DNA of 45,228 bases from Treponema sp. (GTDB lineage Bacteria > Spirochaetota > Spirochaetia > Treponematales > Treponemataceae): assembly GCA_017962415.1 (NCBI GenBank), contig JAGCVK010000080.1, positions 1 through 45,228 of the forward strand, read 5' to 3'. Below, piece after piece: positions 23,413 to 30,133 of the stretch. The notes below the pieces were generated by a model, which was given only the letters and a program-made list of their open reading frames with translations, did not search any database and was not told the DNA's origin. Position numbers and translations under genes: made by a program. Position 1 is the stretch's first letter, and each line of letters opens with the position of its first letter.

Positions 23413-23952
23413 ATGATTTTATACGAAAATAAAGATGAAAAAACACTTGGAAAATCAATTTTGAATTTCAGTAAAAAGTTTTCAAAATTGAGTAAAGAAC
23501 AGGCGGAAAATCTTAAGGTTTTAAACACAAAATCAGATTATCTACAGGGACAAATCAACAAGCTGGAAGAAGAGCGGATTAGTGCAATCCGTAAAAACTA
23601 CGCTGATTTTTTGGAGCCCCGAACTCCGGACATCGAGGAAGATGAAAGTGACCTTTTAAAAGTTTACGAGCTCTTTTGCGCAGTTTCCGAAGCAAACACC
23701 AAAAAAGGCGACTCCCGCACTCATCTTCGCGCACAAAATTTGCAGTTTTCAAGCCCGCTTTGCCGCCGCGCCGACTACACCCACCAGGACCGCTTTTCGT
23801 ACCTTCGTTTGTGGTTTTTGCAGACAGTTCCGGTTACACAGTATATTCCGCAGATAGTTTGCGACAAAGACGGTTCTTTTTATCTTGAATTTATTGAGCG
23901 CGAACTTTGGGTGCCTAACAGTCTTGAAAAAGAGATTTTGCAGTTGCTATAA
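23413..23952 (+). CDS. Conserved-looking protein of unknown function
   Basis: A 179-residue cytoplasmic protein. Residues 10-65 form a charged coiled-coil region (SKKFSKLSKEQAENLKVL and QGQINKLEEERISAIRKNYAD). The rest is mixed alpha/beta, with several aromatic residues (RFSYLRLWFLQTVP) and an ending ELWVPNSLEKEILQLL. I recognise no family. There is no ribosome binding site between the possible promoter at 23379-23406 and the ATG. It may be leaderless. Its 3' end overlaps the convergent CCA-adding enzyme gene by 38 bases. Confidence 0.6.
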   Translation: MILYENKDEKTLGKSILNFSKKFSKLSKEQAENLKVLNTKSDYLQGQINKLEEERISAIRKNYADFLEPRTPDIEEDESDLLKVYELFCAVSEANTKKGDSRTHLRAQNLQFSSPLCRRADYTHQDRFSYLRLWFLQTVPVTQYIPQIVCDKDGSFYLEFIERELWVPNSLEKEILQLL

Positions 23953-25336
23953 GTTTTTCCTTTTGATTCATAGAAGGATCTTCGAGCACGCAGTCCAAAA
24001 GTTCATTTAAAATCCGTCCAAGAATTTTACCCGAAGGAATTCCCTCGTTCATTAAATCGCGGCCGTTTACTGCAAGCGATTTTAGCGAAAGGGCAGTTTT
24101 TTTGTTTAGTTCATTTTCCACGCGAGCCTTTAATTCCAGCAAAAGCTGAACGCTTGCGCTGTAACGAATGTCTACTTTTTCATTCCACATTCCGTACATA
24201 TCAGCCATTCGTAAATCGTAAAGGTCTTCCATACATTCTGGTTTTACGCGGATAATAAACCGCCGAACAGCCGCATCGCTCCAGCTTGATTCATAATGAA
24301 ACATATGTTCTTTTACAAGATGACAAACATTATTAATCATTTCGTTTGAAAACTTTAATCGCGTCATTATTTTTTCTGTGATTTTCTGACTGAATGCTTC
24401 GTGGTTATAAAACGTAATCGTTTCAATTTCTTTTGTGCTTCCGTCGTTTTTTTTGCCGTCAAGCACCTTTTCTTTGATGATTTTTTTAGCCGAAGGTTTT
24501 CCAATATCATGAAAAAGGGCCGCAAGGCGAACGTTTAATTTTGAAGAAGGAGCACCGTCGCAGGCATAAAAAAGATGATCCAAAACATCAAATTTGTGAA
24601 AAGCTCTGTAATCAGATTGAACGCAATTTCGGCAAACTTCAAATTCCGGAATAAACATAAAAAGAAGGCCGGTTTCTTCAAGGAGTTTAAGGCCAACAGA
24701 AGGTTTTTGAGATTTCATTATTTTTTCAAATTCATCTCTAAAGCGCTCAATTGAAATAGAAGCCGTTTTTTCTTTGATTTCTTTTTTGAATATTTCTGAA
24801 TATGTATTATTTTCTATACAAAAACCTAATTTAGAAGCAAATCTTATTGCACGAATCGGGCGCAAGCCGTCTTCCATAAAGCGTTCGTGAGCATTTCCTA
24901 CAGTTCTAATCAGCTTTTTTTTGATATCCTGTTCGCCGCCGTAAGGGTCAACAATCAAACCGTCTTCTAAAGAAGCTGCAATTGCGTTCATTGTAAAATC
25001 ACGGCGCGCTAAATCTTCCTGAATTGTTGCAGCGTAATTTATTGAATCCGGGTGTCTGCCGTCTGAATAGCCAGATTCTGTGCGAAACGTTGTTACTTCA
25101 ATTTCATTTCCTTTAAAATGAACGGTAACCGTTCCATGCTCAATTCCCGTTGGAACAACAAATTTAAAAAGCGAAATTACATCTTGCGGAGTTGCGTTTG
25201 TTGCAATATCCCAATCGTGTGCGCTTACTTTCATAAACATATCGCGAACAGCGCCGCCAACAAGATACGCTTTAAATCCTGCATCAAAAAAAACTTTTCC
25301 AAATTCTTTCAGCTCTTTTGGGAGTTTGATTTTCAT
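23915..25336 (-). CDS. cca: CCA-adding enzyme / tRNA nucleotidyltransferase with HD domain
   Basis: A 473-residue class II nucleotidyltransferase. The head domain has LVGGAVRD and DWDIATNATP (the DxD metal site), then RRDFTMNAIA and the RPIRAIRFASKLGF neck motif. The C-terminal part carries an HD phosphohydrolase motif (LAALFHDIGKP). It adds or repairs the 3' CCA of tRNAs; the tRNA genes in this window do not encode CCA. A poly(A) polymerase of the same family cannot be excluded. The ATG at 25336 has an excellent GGAGG site; the upstream membrane gene's stop overlaps it (ATGA), so both are one operon. Confidence 0.9.
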   Translation of the reverse strand: MKIKLPKELKEFGKVFFDAGFKAYLVGGAVRDMFMKVSAHDWDIATNATPQDVISLFKFVVPTGIEHGTVTVHFKGNEIEVTTFRTESGYSDGRHPDSINYAATIQEDLARRDFTMNAIAASLEDGLIVDPYGGEQDIKKKLIRTVGNAHERFMEDGLRPIRAIRFASKLGFCIENNTYSEIFKKEIKEKTASISIERFRDEFEKIMKSQKPSVGLKLLEETGLLFMFIPEFEVCRNCVQSDYRAFHKFDVLDHLFYACDGAPSSKLNVRLAALFHDIGKPSAKKIIKEKVLDGKKNDGSTKEIETITFYNHEAFSQKITEKIMTRLKFSNEMINNVCHLVKEHMFHYESSWSDAAVRRFIIRVKPECMEDLYDLRMADMYGMWNEKVDIRYSASVQLLLELKARVENELNKKTALSLKSLAVNGRDLMNEGIPSGKILGRILNELLDCVLEDPSMNQKEKLIATAKSLFQDC

Positions 25337-25704
25337 AAGTTTCCTCCAGAAATGCAGCTGATAATATTTGAAGTTCCCGAACAAAACATACAAAAAACGA
25401 ACGAGCTAATCAAAATCAAAATCCTTATAATATTTTTTAAGCGGTATTTTTCTGTAAAAAGTTTTATGACCGTTTCTACAATCAAAATAAAAGAAAAAAT
25501 CATATTAAAAATTGATGTGTAAGAAATTAGCGAAAGAGTCATATTTTGATTCTTGTCCTGAAAATTCTGATAATTTCCTATAGTGTATAAAGTTATGAGC
25601 AAAAAACAAAAGACCGAAAGTGTGACGTTCAAATCCACCGAAAGTTTGTAGGTGATTGTGCTTGAGAATCTTCGTTTTGAGTATTTAAATTCTTTATTTT
25701 TCAT
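25333..25704 (-). CDS. Small membrane protein of unknown function
   Basis: A 123-residue protein with three hydrophobic segments (about residues 27-43 LSVFCFLLITLYTIG, 59-78 and 92-112) and a Cys-containing C-terminus (SFVFCMFCSGTS). It begins MKNKEFKYSKRR, a basic cytoplasmic N-terminus. The ATG at 25704 is chosen over the one 39 codons upstream because the latter would run through the divergent gene's promoter and start. The stop overlaps the start of the CCA-adding enzyme. No ribosome binding site is clear. I recognise no family. Confidence 0.6.
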   Translation of the reverse strand: MKNKEFKYSKRRFSSTITYKLSVDLNVTLSVFCFLLITLYTIGNYQNFQDKNQNMTLSLISYTSIFNMIFSFILIVETVIKLFTEKYRLKNIIRILILISSFVFCMFCSGTSNIISCISGGNL

Positions 25705-25707
25705 TAC

Positions 25708-25737
25708 TTGAAGAAATTTGCCGTCTACTGATATACT
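25708..25737 (+). promoter_or_regulatory. Promoter of the 25769 gene
   Basis: TTGAAG (25708-25713) and TATACT (25732-25737) are 18 bp apart in the 64-base gap between two divergent genes. The start codon follows 31 bases later. A matching minus-strand promoter is not obvious. Confidence 0.45.
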
Positions 25738-25768
25738 ATCATAAAATTGGTTATTCGGGTATAAGTCT

Positions 25769-26524
25769 ATGAAGAAATTTCTTGCATGCGTTTTTATTCT
25801 GGCAGTTTTTGCGCTTGCCATTTTTTATATAGGCTGGACTCAGATTCGCGTTAAGCCTGATTCTATGGGAATTGTGATTTCTAAAACAAGCGGAATCGAT
25901 GAAACGCCTGTTTTAAACGGAAAATTCAGCTGGAAATGGCAGTTTCTTTTGCCAACTAATGCGATTATAAAAACTTTTGAAATTAAGCCTTTGAATACTA
26001 AAAAAACTGTTTCGGGAACGCTTCCGTCGGGCGAGGCTTACGCTTCGATTTTTAATGCGGATAAACTTTTTGATTACAGTTTTACGTTTGATATTTCGCT
26101 TACAGTTTCGCCACAAGCGGTTTTGGAGCTTGTAAAGCAGAATAAAATCACAGATGATAAAGATCTGGCTGAATATCTTGAAGGGGCGGCCGCCACACTG
26201 GCGCAGAATGCGGCGGCTTATTTTTTGGGGAAGGCTGGCGAAAATGCTTTGTTCAGGCCGGAAGCTGTGCGCCGCGACGAGATTTTGCGCGGAATTCAGA
26301 TTTATAAAGATTTTCCAGAAATTGATGTTACCATTTTTGCTTTAACTGATTCAAAACTTCCTGATTTTAATATGTATAAAAAGATTTCAGGAATGAATCC
26401 GCAGGAATTGAATCTAAAAATTTCTGCAACTGAAAATAAGTCTGAAAATCAAACTGATAATCAAACTAAAAATGATAATCAAAATCAAATATCAGATTCT
26501 CTAACAAACAGCGAGGAATTATAA
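25769..26524 (+). CDS. Membrane-anchored protein, possibly SPFH-like
   Basis: A 251-residue protein with one N-terminal membrane helix (FLACVFILAVFALAIFYIGW). The following region RVKPDSMGIVISKTSGIDETPVL, a WKWQFLLPTNA segment and FEIKPLN resemble the start of SPFH/prohibitin-type domains, which often open with a 'G-I/V' strand and a PG-type loop. A helical part follows, then an Asn/Gln/Lys-rich disordered tail. The chorismate mutase gene follows directly. I am unsure of the SPFH link. It might scaffold a membrane complex; no partner is visible here. Confidence 0.55.
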   Translation: MKKFLACVFILAVFALAIFYIGWTQIRVKPDSMGIVISKTSGIDETPVLNGKFSWKWQFLLPTNAIIKTFEIKPLNTKKTVSGTLPSGEAYASIFNADKLFDYSFTFDISLTVSPQAVLELVKQNKITDDKDLAEYLEGAAATLAQNAAAYFLGKAGENALFRPEAVRRDEILRGIQIYKDFPEIDVTIFALTDSKLPDFNMYKKISGMNPQELNLKISATENKSENQTDNQTKNDNQNQISDSLTNSEEL

Positions 26525-26902
26525 ATGAAAAACCGACTTGCCGCATTCCGCGGTGCAATCTGCACAGAAAACACAGCTGAAGATATTACTAAAAATGTGT
26601 GCCTTATGTGCAATGAACTTTTTACCCGTAATAATATTGATTCTAAAGATATTGTATCGCTTCAGTTTTCAATCACAAAGGATATTACTGTTTTAAATCC
26701 TGCAACTGCGCTTCGGCGCGGTAAGTGTGAAATTGATATTACTCAAGTGCCGCTTTTTTGCTGCCAGGAATCCGAAATTGAAGGCGGAATGAAAAAAGTG
26801 GTTCGTGCGCTTTTGCACGCTTATGTGGAAGAAGGTTCTGAATATCATAATGTTTATCTGAATGGAGCAGAAAAACTTCGCCCGGATTTTTCAAATAAGT
26901 AG
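26525..26902 (+). CDS. aroH: AroH-type chorismate mutase
   Basis: A 125-residue enzyme that converts chorismate to prephenate for Phe and Tyr synthesis. It matches the small Bacillus-type AroH fold. FRGAICTENT gives the active-site Arg (R9, corresponding to R7 in B. subtilis). The CCQESEIEGGMKKVVRALLHAY block supplies the conserved Glu and Arg, and VYLNGAEKLRPD ends the domain. The start follows the preceding stop by one codon, indicating coupling. Other aromatic-pathway genes are not in the window. Confidence 0.88.
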   Translation: MKNRLAAFRGAICTENTAEDITKNVCLMCNELFTRNNIDSKDIVSLQFSITKDITVLNPATALRRGKCEIDITQVPLFCCQESEIEGGMKKVVRALLHAYVEEGSEYHNVYLNGAEKLRPDFSNK

Positions 26903-26944
26903 CTTGTAAAAGCCCTTTGTAAAAAACTTTACAGACAGTCTTTT

Positions 26945-27037
26945 TTGTTTGATAATTATTTTAGCACTTTTTGCAAAGCAAAAAGGTGTTAATCAAACAA
27001 TGTTTTATAATTGTGACGTTTACAACGTTGTTTGATT
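26945..27037. promoter_or_regulatory. Repeat-rich regulatory region upstream of glgA
   Basis: TTGTTTGAT occurs at 26945-26953 and 27028-27036 in direct orientation, and its complement ATCAAACAA at 26992-27000. The last two form a 10-bp inverted repeat around a TATAAT (27006-27011), the likely -10 of glgA. Another hairpin (CACTTTTTGC with GCAAAAAGGTG, 26965-26988) lies between. A TGTAAA/TTTACA stem followed by a T run just before 26946 may terminate the aroH transcript. The layout suggests a dimeric regulator binding three half-sites or two sites around the promoter. Confidence 0.45.
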
Positions 27038-27051
27038 TTTAGAAGGTAGAT

Positions 27052-28623
27052 ATGAAACTTTGGGTTGTGAGTATGGAATGCGCCGGAATTGCAGAAGCCG
27101 GCGGCGTAAAAAATGTCACCTTTTCTCTTTGCAATGAGTTTGCAAAACTTAAGCATAAAGTAACTTTATTTATTCCGGTTTTTAAATGCAATTGCTGGGA
27201 GTCTCTTACAGATTGTCATCTTTTGGAATCCGAAAAAACTGTTGAACTTTGCGGTAAAAAAGAAACGGTTTATTATACAGTTGCAAAAAACACAGCCGGA
27301 TTTGATGTTGTGCTTGTAAATCATCCGCTTTTTGCAGAAAAAGAAGCTGTTTATACTTATACCGAAAATGAAGAAAAGCAAAATCCTGAGCATAAACGGG
27401 GAACCGGCCACACAGACGCGCTTTTTCTTGATATTCTTTTTCAAAAAGCAGTTTGCGCTTATGGTTCGTTAGTTCCGCGCTCGGAAATCCCCGATATTCT
27501 TCATTGCCAGGACGCTTCAACGGCAGTTTTGCCGGCCTTTATTTTGCTTTCAAAAGCCTTTAAAAAAACAAAATCTGTTGTAACAATTCATAATGCAGGG
27601 CCTTTCTATCATCATAGTTTTACAAGCATTGGCGAAGCTGCCTGGCATACAGGACTTCCAACTCCGCTGCTTGAAAAATCTTTGAACGGCAAATGCATTG
27701 AGCCGTTTTTGCTTGCTGCCGAAGCTGGCGCTCATCTTACAACGGTTTCTGAAGATTATGCAAAAGAGCTTATTGATCCGCGTAATTCTGAAGCAACTGA
27801 AGGGCTTTCGCCAATTTTTGCAGAACGAAAAATCAAAATTAAAGGAATTACTAACGGTTTTGATTTTGAACGTTATGATCCTGCAATTAAAGAATGTTCC
27901 AAACTGCCTTTTGAATTTTATCCTGAAAAAAAAGATTTGGAAGGAAAGCTGAAATGCCGCAAATTTTTTATTCAAAATGTTGTAAATACTGATAATTTTA
28001 ACTGTGCTGGAATTAAAAAGTTTGGCCGGCTTGATTGTTCTTTGGATTTTACAAAAGAGATTTTTATTGCGTATCACGGAAGAATCACAAGCCAAAAAGG
28101 AATTACAGTTCTCACCGAAGCGGTTCCGGCCATTTTGGAAAACTTTCCGAATGTAAGATTTATTTTTGCAGGGCAGGGAGAACCTCGTTTGGAAATGGAA
28201 ATAATTTCGCTTACGCATAAATATTTAGGCCGGGTAACTTTTATGAACGGTTACAATCAAAAGGTTGTGCGCCTTGCAACGGCTGTTAGCGATTTTATAG
28301 TTTTGCCAAGTAATTTTGAACCTTGCGGATTAGAAGATTTTATTGCGCAGGTTTACGGAACAGTTCCGGTTGCGCATAAAACCGGCGGGCTCAATAAAAT
28401 CATAGATGGAAAAACCGGCTTTCTCTACGGAACAAATACGCCGGGAAATCTAATTGCAAAACTTTCTGAAATTCTGATGATTTTTACTTTGCGTCCAAGT
28501 CAGATTTCAAGAATGATAAAAAGTGCAGCGTGGAGCGTGCGTCACGAGTATTATTGGCACAATGTTATTCAAAAAAAATATTTGCCATTTTTTAAAGAAA
28601 TTTTGAAAAATAATAAGAATTGA
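27052..28623 (+). CDS. glgA: Glycogen synthase, GT5 family
   Basis: A 523-residue GT-B glycosyltransferase that extends alpha-1,4-glucan from a nucleotide-glucose donor. The N-terminal domain has GGVKNVTFSL, the DILHCQDASTAVLPAF segment and the VTIHNAGP site. The C-terminal domain has GRITSQKGI, the PSNFEPCGLEDFIAQVYGTVPV donor-binding region, and a TGGLNKII loop. The usual Lys of the KxGG motif at position 15 is Glu here (E15-A-G-G). The start has GAAGG upstream. Since other glycogen genes are absent from the window, its role in glycogen synthesis follows from the family. Confidence 0.9.
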   Translation: MKLWVVSMECAGIAEAGGVKNVTFSLCNEFAKLKHKVTLFIPVFKCNCWESLTDCHLLESEKTVELCGKKETVYYTVAKNTAGFDVVLVNHPLFAEKEAVYTYTENEEKQNPEHKRGTGHTDALFLDILFQKAVCAYGSLVPRSEIPDILHCQDASTAVLPAFILLSKAFKKTKSVVTIHNAGPFYHHSFTSIGEAAWHTGLPTPLLEKSLNGKCIEPFLLAAEAGAHLTTVSEDYAKELIDPRNSEATEGLSPIFAERKIKIKGITNGFDFERYDPAIKECSKLPFEFYPEKKDLEGKLKCRKFFIQNVVNTDNFNCAGIKKFGRLDCSLDFTKEIFIAYHGRITSQKGITVLTEAVPAILENFPNVRFIFAGQGEPRLEMEIISLTHKYLGRVTFMNGYNQKVVRLATAVSDFIVLPSNFEPCGLEDFIAQVYGTVPVAHKTGGLNKIIDGKTGFLYGTNTPGNLIAKLSEILMIFTLRPSQISRMIKSAAWSVRHEYYWHNVIQKKYLPFFKEILKNNKN

Positions 28624-28625
28624 TA

Positions 28626-28654
28626 TTGACTATTTTTTTCAAACTCTATAATAT
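28626..28654 (+). promoter_or_regulatory. Promoter of the tRNA-Thr/tRNA-Tyr unit
   Basis: TTGACT (28626-28631) and TAATAT (28649-28654) with 17 bp between them, the same as the tRNA-Leu promoter. An overlapping TATAAT at 28647-28652 would give only 15 bp spacing. The first tRNA starts about 47 bases downstream. Confidence 0.6.
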
Positions 28655-28701
28655 AAGACTCACGTTCGACACAACAACGAACGCAAAACAAACAAAAAAA
28701 T

Positions 28702-28774
28702 GCTGCTTTAGCTCAGCTGGTAGAGCACGTGATTTGTAATCTCGGGGTCGTGGGTCCAAATCCTACAAGCAGCT
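28702..28774 (+). tRNA. tRNA-Thr (anticodon TGT)
   Basis: A 73-base tRNA with acceptor stem GCTGCTT/AAGCAGC and discriminator T. The D-arm is GCTC-AGCTGGTAGA-GAGC and the T-arm GTGGG-TCCAAAT-CCTAC. The anticodon loop TTTGTAA gives anticodon TGT. The anticodon stem CGTGA/TCTCG has one T-T mismatch at its middle pair. CCA is not encoded. Confidence 0.93.
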
Positions 28775-28780
28775 TAAAAT

Positions 28781-28862
28781 GGGGAGTTCGCATAGCGGCA
28801 ATTGCAAGGGACTGTAAATCCCTCGGCTCACGCCTCCAGAGGTTCGAGTCCTCTACTCCCCA
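28781..28862 (+). tRNA. tRNA-Tyr (anticodon GTA)
   Basis: An 82-base tRNA with acceptor stem GGGGAGT/ACTCCCC and A as discriminator. The anticodon stem AGGGA/TCCCT encloses CTGTAAA with anticodon GTA. The long variable arm (CGGCTCACGCCTCC) fits a bacterial tRNA-Tyr. It lies six bases after tRNA-Thr and is probably processed from the same transcript. Confidence 0.96.
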
Positions 28863-28870
28863 GGATTCAA

Positions 28871-28900
28871 GAGTTAGATAAAATCTAGCTCTTTTTTTTT
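28871..28900 (+). terminator. Rho-independent terminator after tRNA-Tyr
   Basis: GAGTTAGAT (28871-28879) pairs with ATCTAGCTC (28883-28891) with one mismatch, followed by nine Ts. Confidence 0.9.
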
Positions 28901-29012
28901 GCCCTTTTTTTTTATCTTTTTTTTCATAAATCATTTTTAATATTTTGACAAAACTTTATGTATGAAGTAAATTTATATGAAAGTTTTTTTTTGAAAAATC
29001 TGAGGGGGAAAA

Positions 29013-29945
29013 GTGATTATTCATTTTTGGGGGGTCAGAGGTTCAGTTCCTACGCCTGTTACGCCGCAACAGGTTCAATCAAAAATTATGGCCGCAATTC
29101 AGCGGGTAAAACCTTCAGACTTGGAAAATGCAGAAACAAGGGCAAAATTTGTTTCTTCGCTGCCAGCCTGGATTTTTGGAACAACTGGCGGAAATACTTC
29201 GTGTGTTGAAATCACAAATAATAATACGCATATTATTTTAGACGCCGGAACGGGAATTCGCGCATTGGGAAGTGAGCGGCCTTGCCCGGATAAATATCAT
29301 CTTTTCTTTTCGCATTTTCATTGGGATCATATTCAAGGTTTTCCGTTTTTTGCGCATGCTTTTAATCCAAAAGTTCGTTTTGAAGTTTATTCACATTTTG
29401 ATGATGCGCCCGAATATTTTTGGGAGCAGATTTCGCAGCCTTATAGTCCGCAAGATGTTGGAAAACTAATTGCAAGAAATATCGCTTTTAACAGAATTTA
29501 TGAAAATCAGGAACTATTAATTGACGGAATTAAAATAAATTCGCAAAAAATGCGTCACCCTGGCGACTCTTATGCGTTTTCTTTTGAGGCAGATGGAAAA
29601 AAATTTGTGTATGCTACAGATGTCGAATTGAAATCAACTGATTATCAAAATTCGGCAAATGGGGCTGCGGTTTTCCAAAATGCTGATGCAATTGCAATTG
29701 ATTCGCAGTATACAGTTGAAGAAGTTTACACAAAAGAAAACTGGGGACATTCTTCATTTTGTTATGCTATTGATTTTGCAGTTTACTGGAATATCAGAAA
29801 GGTTTATCTGTTTCATCACGAGCCGGCTTATGATGATAAGAAGTTAAATTCGATTCTCGAAGCGGCCCGCTGGTATGCGCAGTATATAAATCATTCTGAT
29901 ATTGAAATTTATCTGGCAAAGGAATCTCTGGAAATAGTTTTATGA
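29013..29945 (+). CDS. MBL-fold metal-dependent hydrolase
   Basis: A 310-residue metallo-beta-lactamase-fold protein beginning MIIHFWGVRGSVPTP. The metal motif HFHWDH is at residues 101-106, with additional ligands in MRHPGDS, YATDVE and FHHEPAYDD. The proteins closest in style are the uncharacterised 'FWGVRGSxP' MBL hydrolases, some of which act on cyclic nucleotides or resemble RNase Z and phosphodiesterases. No substrate can be named. The start is GTG with a GAGGGGG site. It is followed by a small gene overlapping by four bases and by mltG. Confidence 0.85.
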   Translation: MIIHFWGVRGSVPTPVTPQQVQSKIMAAIQRVKPSDLENAETRAKFVSSLPAWIFGTTGGNTSCVEITNNNTHIILDAGTGIRALGSERPCPDKYHLFFSHFHWDHIQGFPFFAHAFNPKVRFEVYSHFDDAPEYFWEQISQPYSPQDVGKLIARNIAFNRIYENQELLIDGIKINSQKMRHPGDSYAFSFEADGKKFVYATDVELKSTDYQNSANGAAVFQNADAIAIDSQYTVEEVYTKENWGHSSFCYAIDFAVYWNIRKVYLFHHEPAYDDKKLNSILEAARWYAQYINHSDIEIYLAKESLEIVL

Positions 29946-30133
29946 TTTTTGATAACGAAGATAACAGTATTCTGGATTATGCTTTTTCTAAAAAAGAAGT
30001 TTTTCTTCTTGCAAAATTTTTAAGAACTAAGCAGGAAGAATTACCAGAAGGGCTTGAACTTTTTTGTAAAACCCTCGAAGATTCTGTCTACAATTGTCTT
30101 TCACTAGAAGAGGTAAAAAAATTTTATTCATGA
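29942..30133 (+). CDS. Small protein of unknown function
   Basis: A 63-residue acidic protein (MIFDNEDNSILDYAFSKKEV ... LEEVKKFYS), probably all helical. Its ATG overlaps the stop of the MBL gene and its stop overlaps the ATG of mltG, so translation is coupled on both sides. Composition and position fit a real gene. I recognise no family, and no membrane segment or motif is visible. Confidence 0.6.
   Translation: MIFDNEDNSILDYAFSKKEVFLLAKFLRTKQEELPEGLELFCKTLEDSVYNCLSLEEVKKFYS

Noticed and set aside
27550-28218. 222-codon minus-strand frame opposite glgA
   Set aside because: It is rich in Phe, Lys and Asn and is the complement of a well-supported glycogen synthase; no domain or start signal is visible.
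28727-28743. Possible tRNA-Thr pseudogene because of a T-T mismatch in the anticodon stem
   Set aside because: All other stems pair, the promoter and terminator are good, and single mismatches in anticodon stems occur in functional tRNAs.
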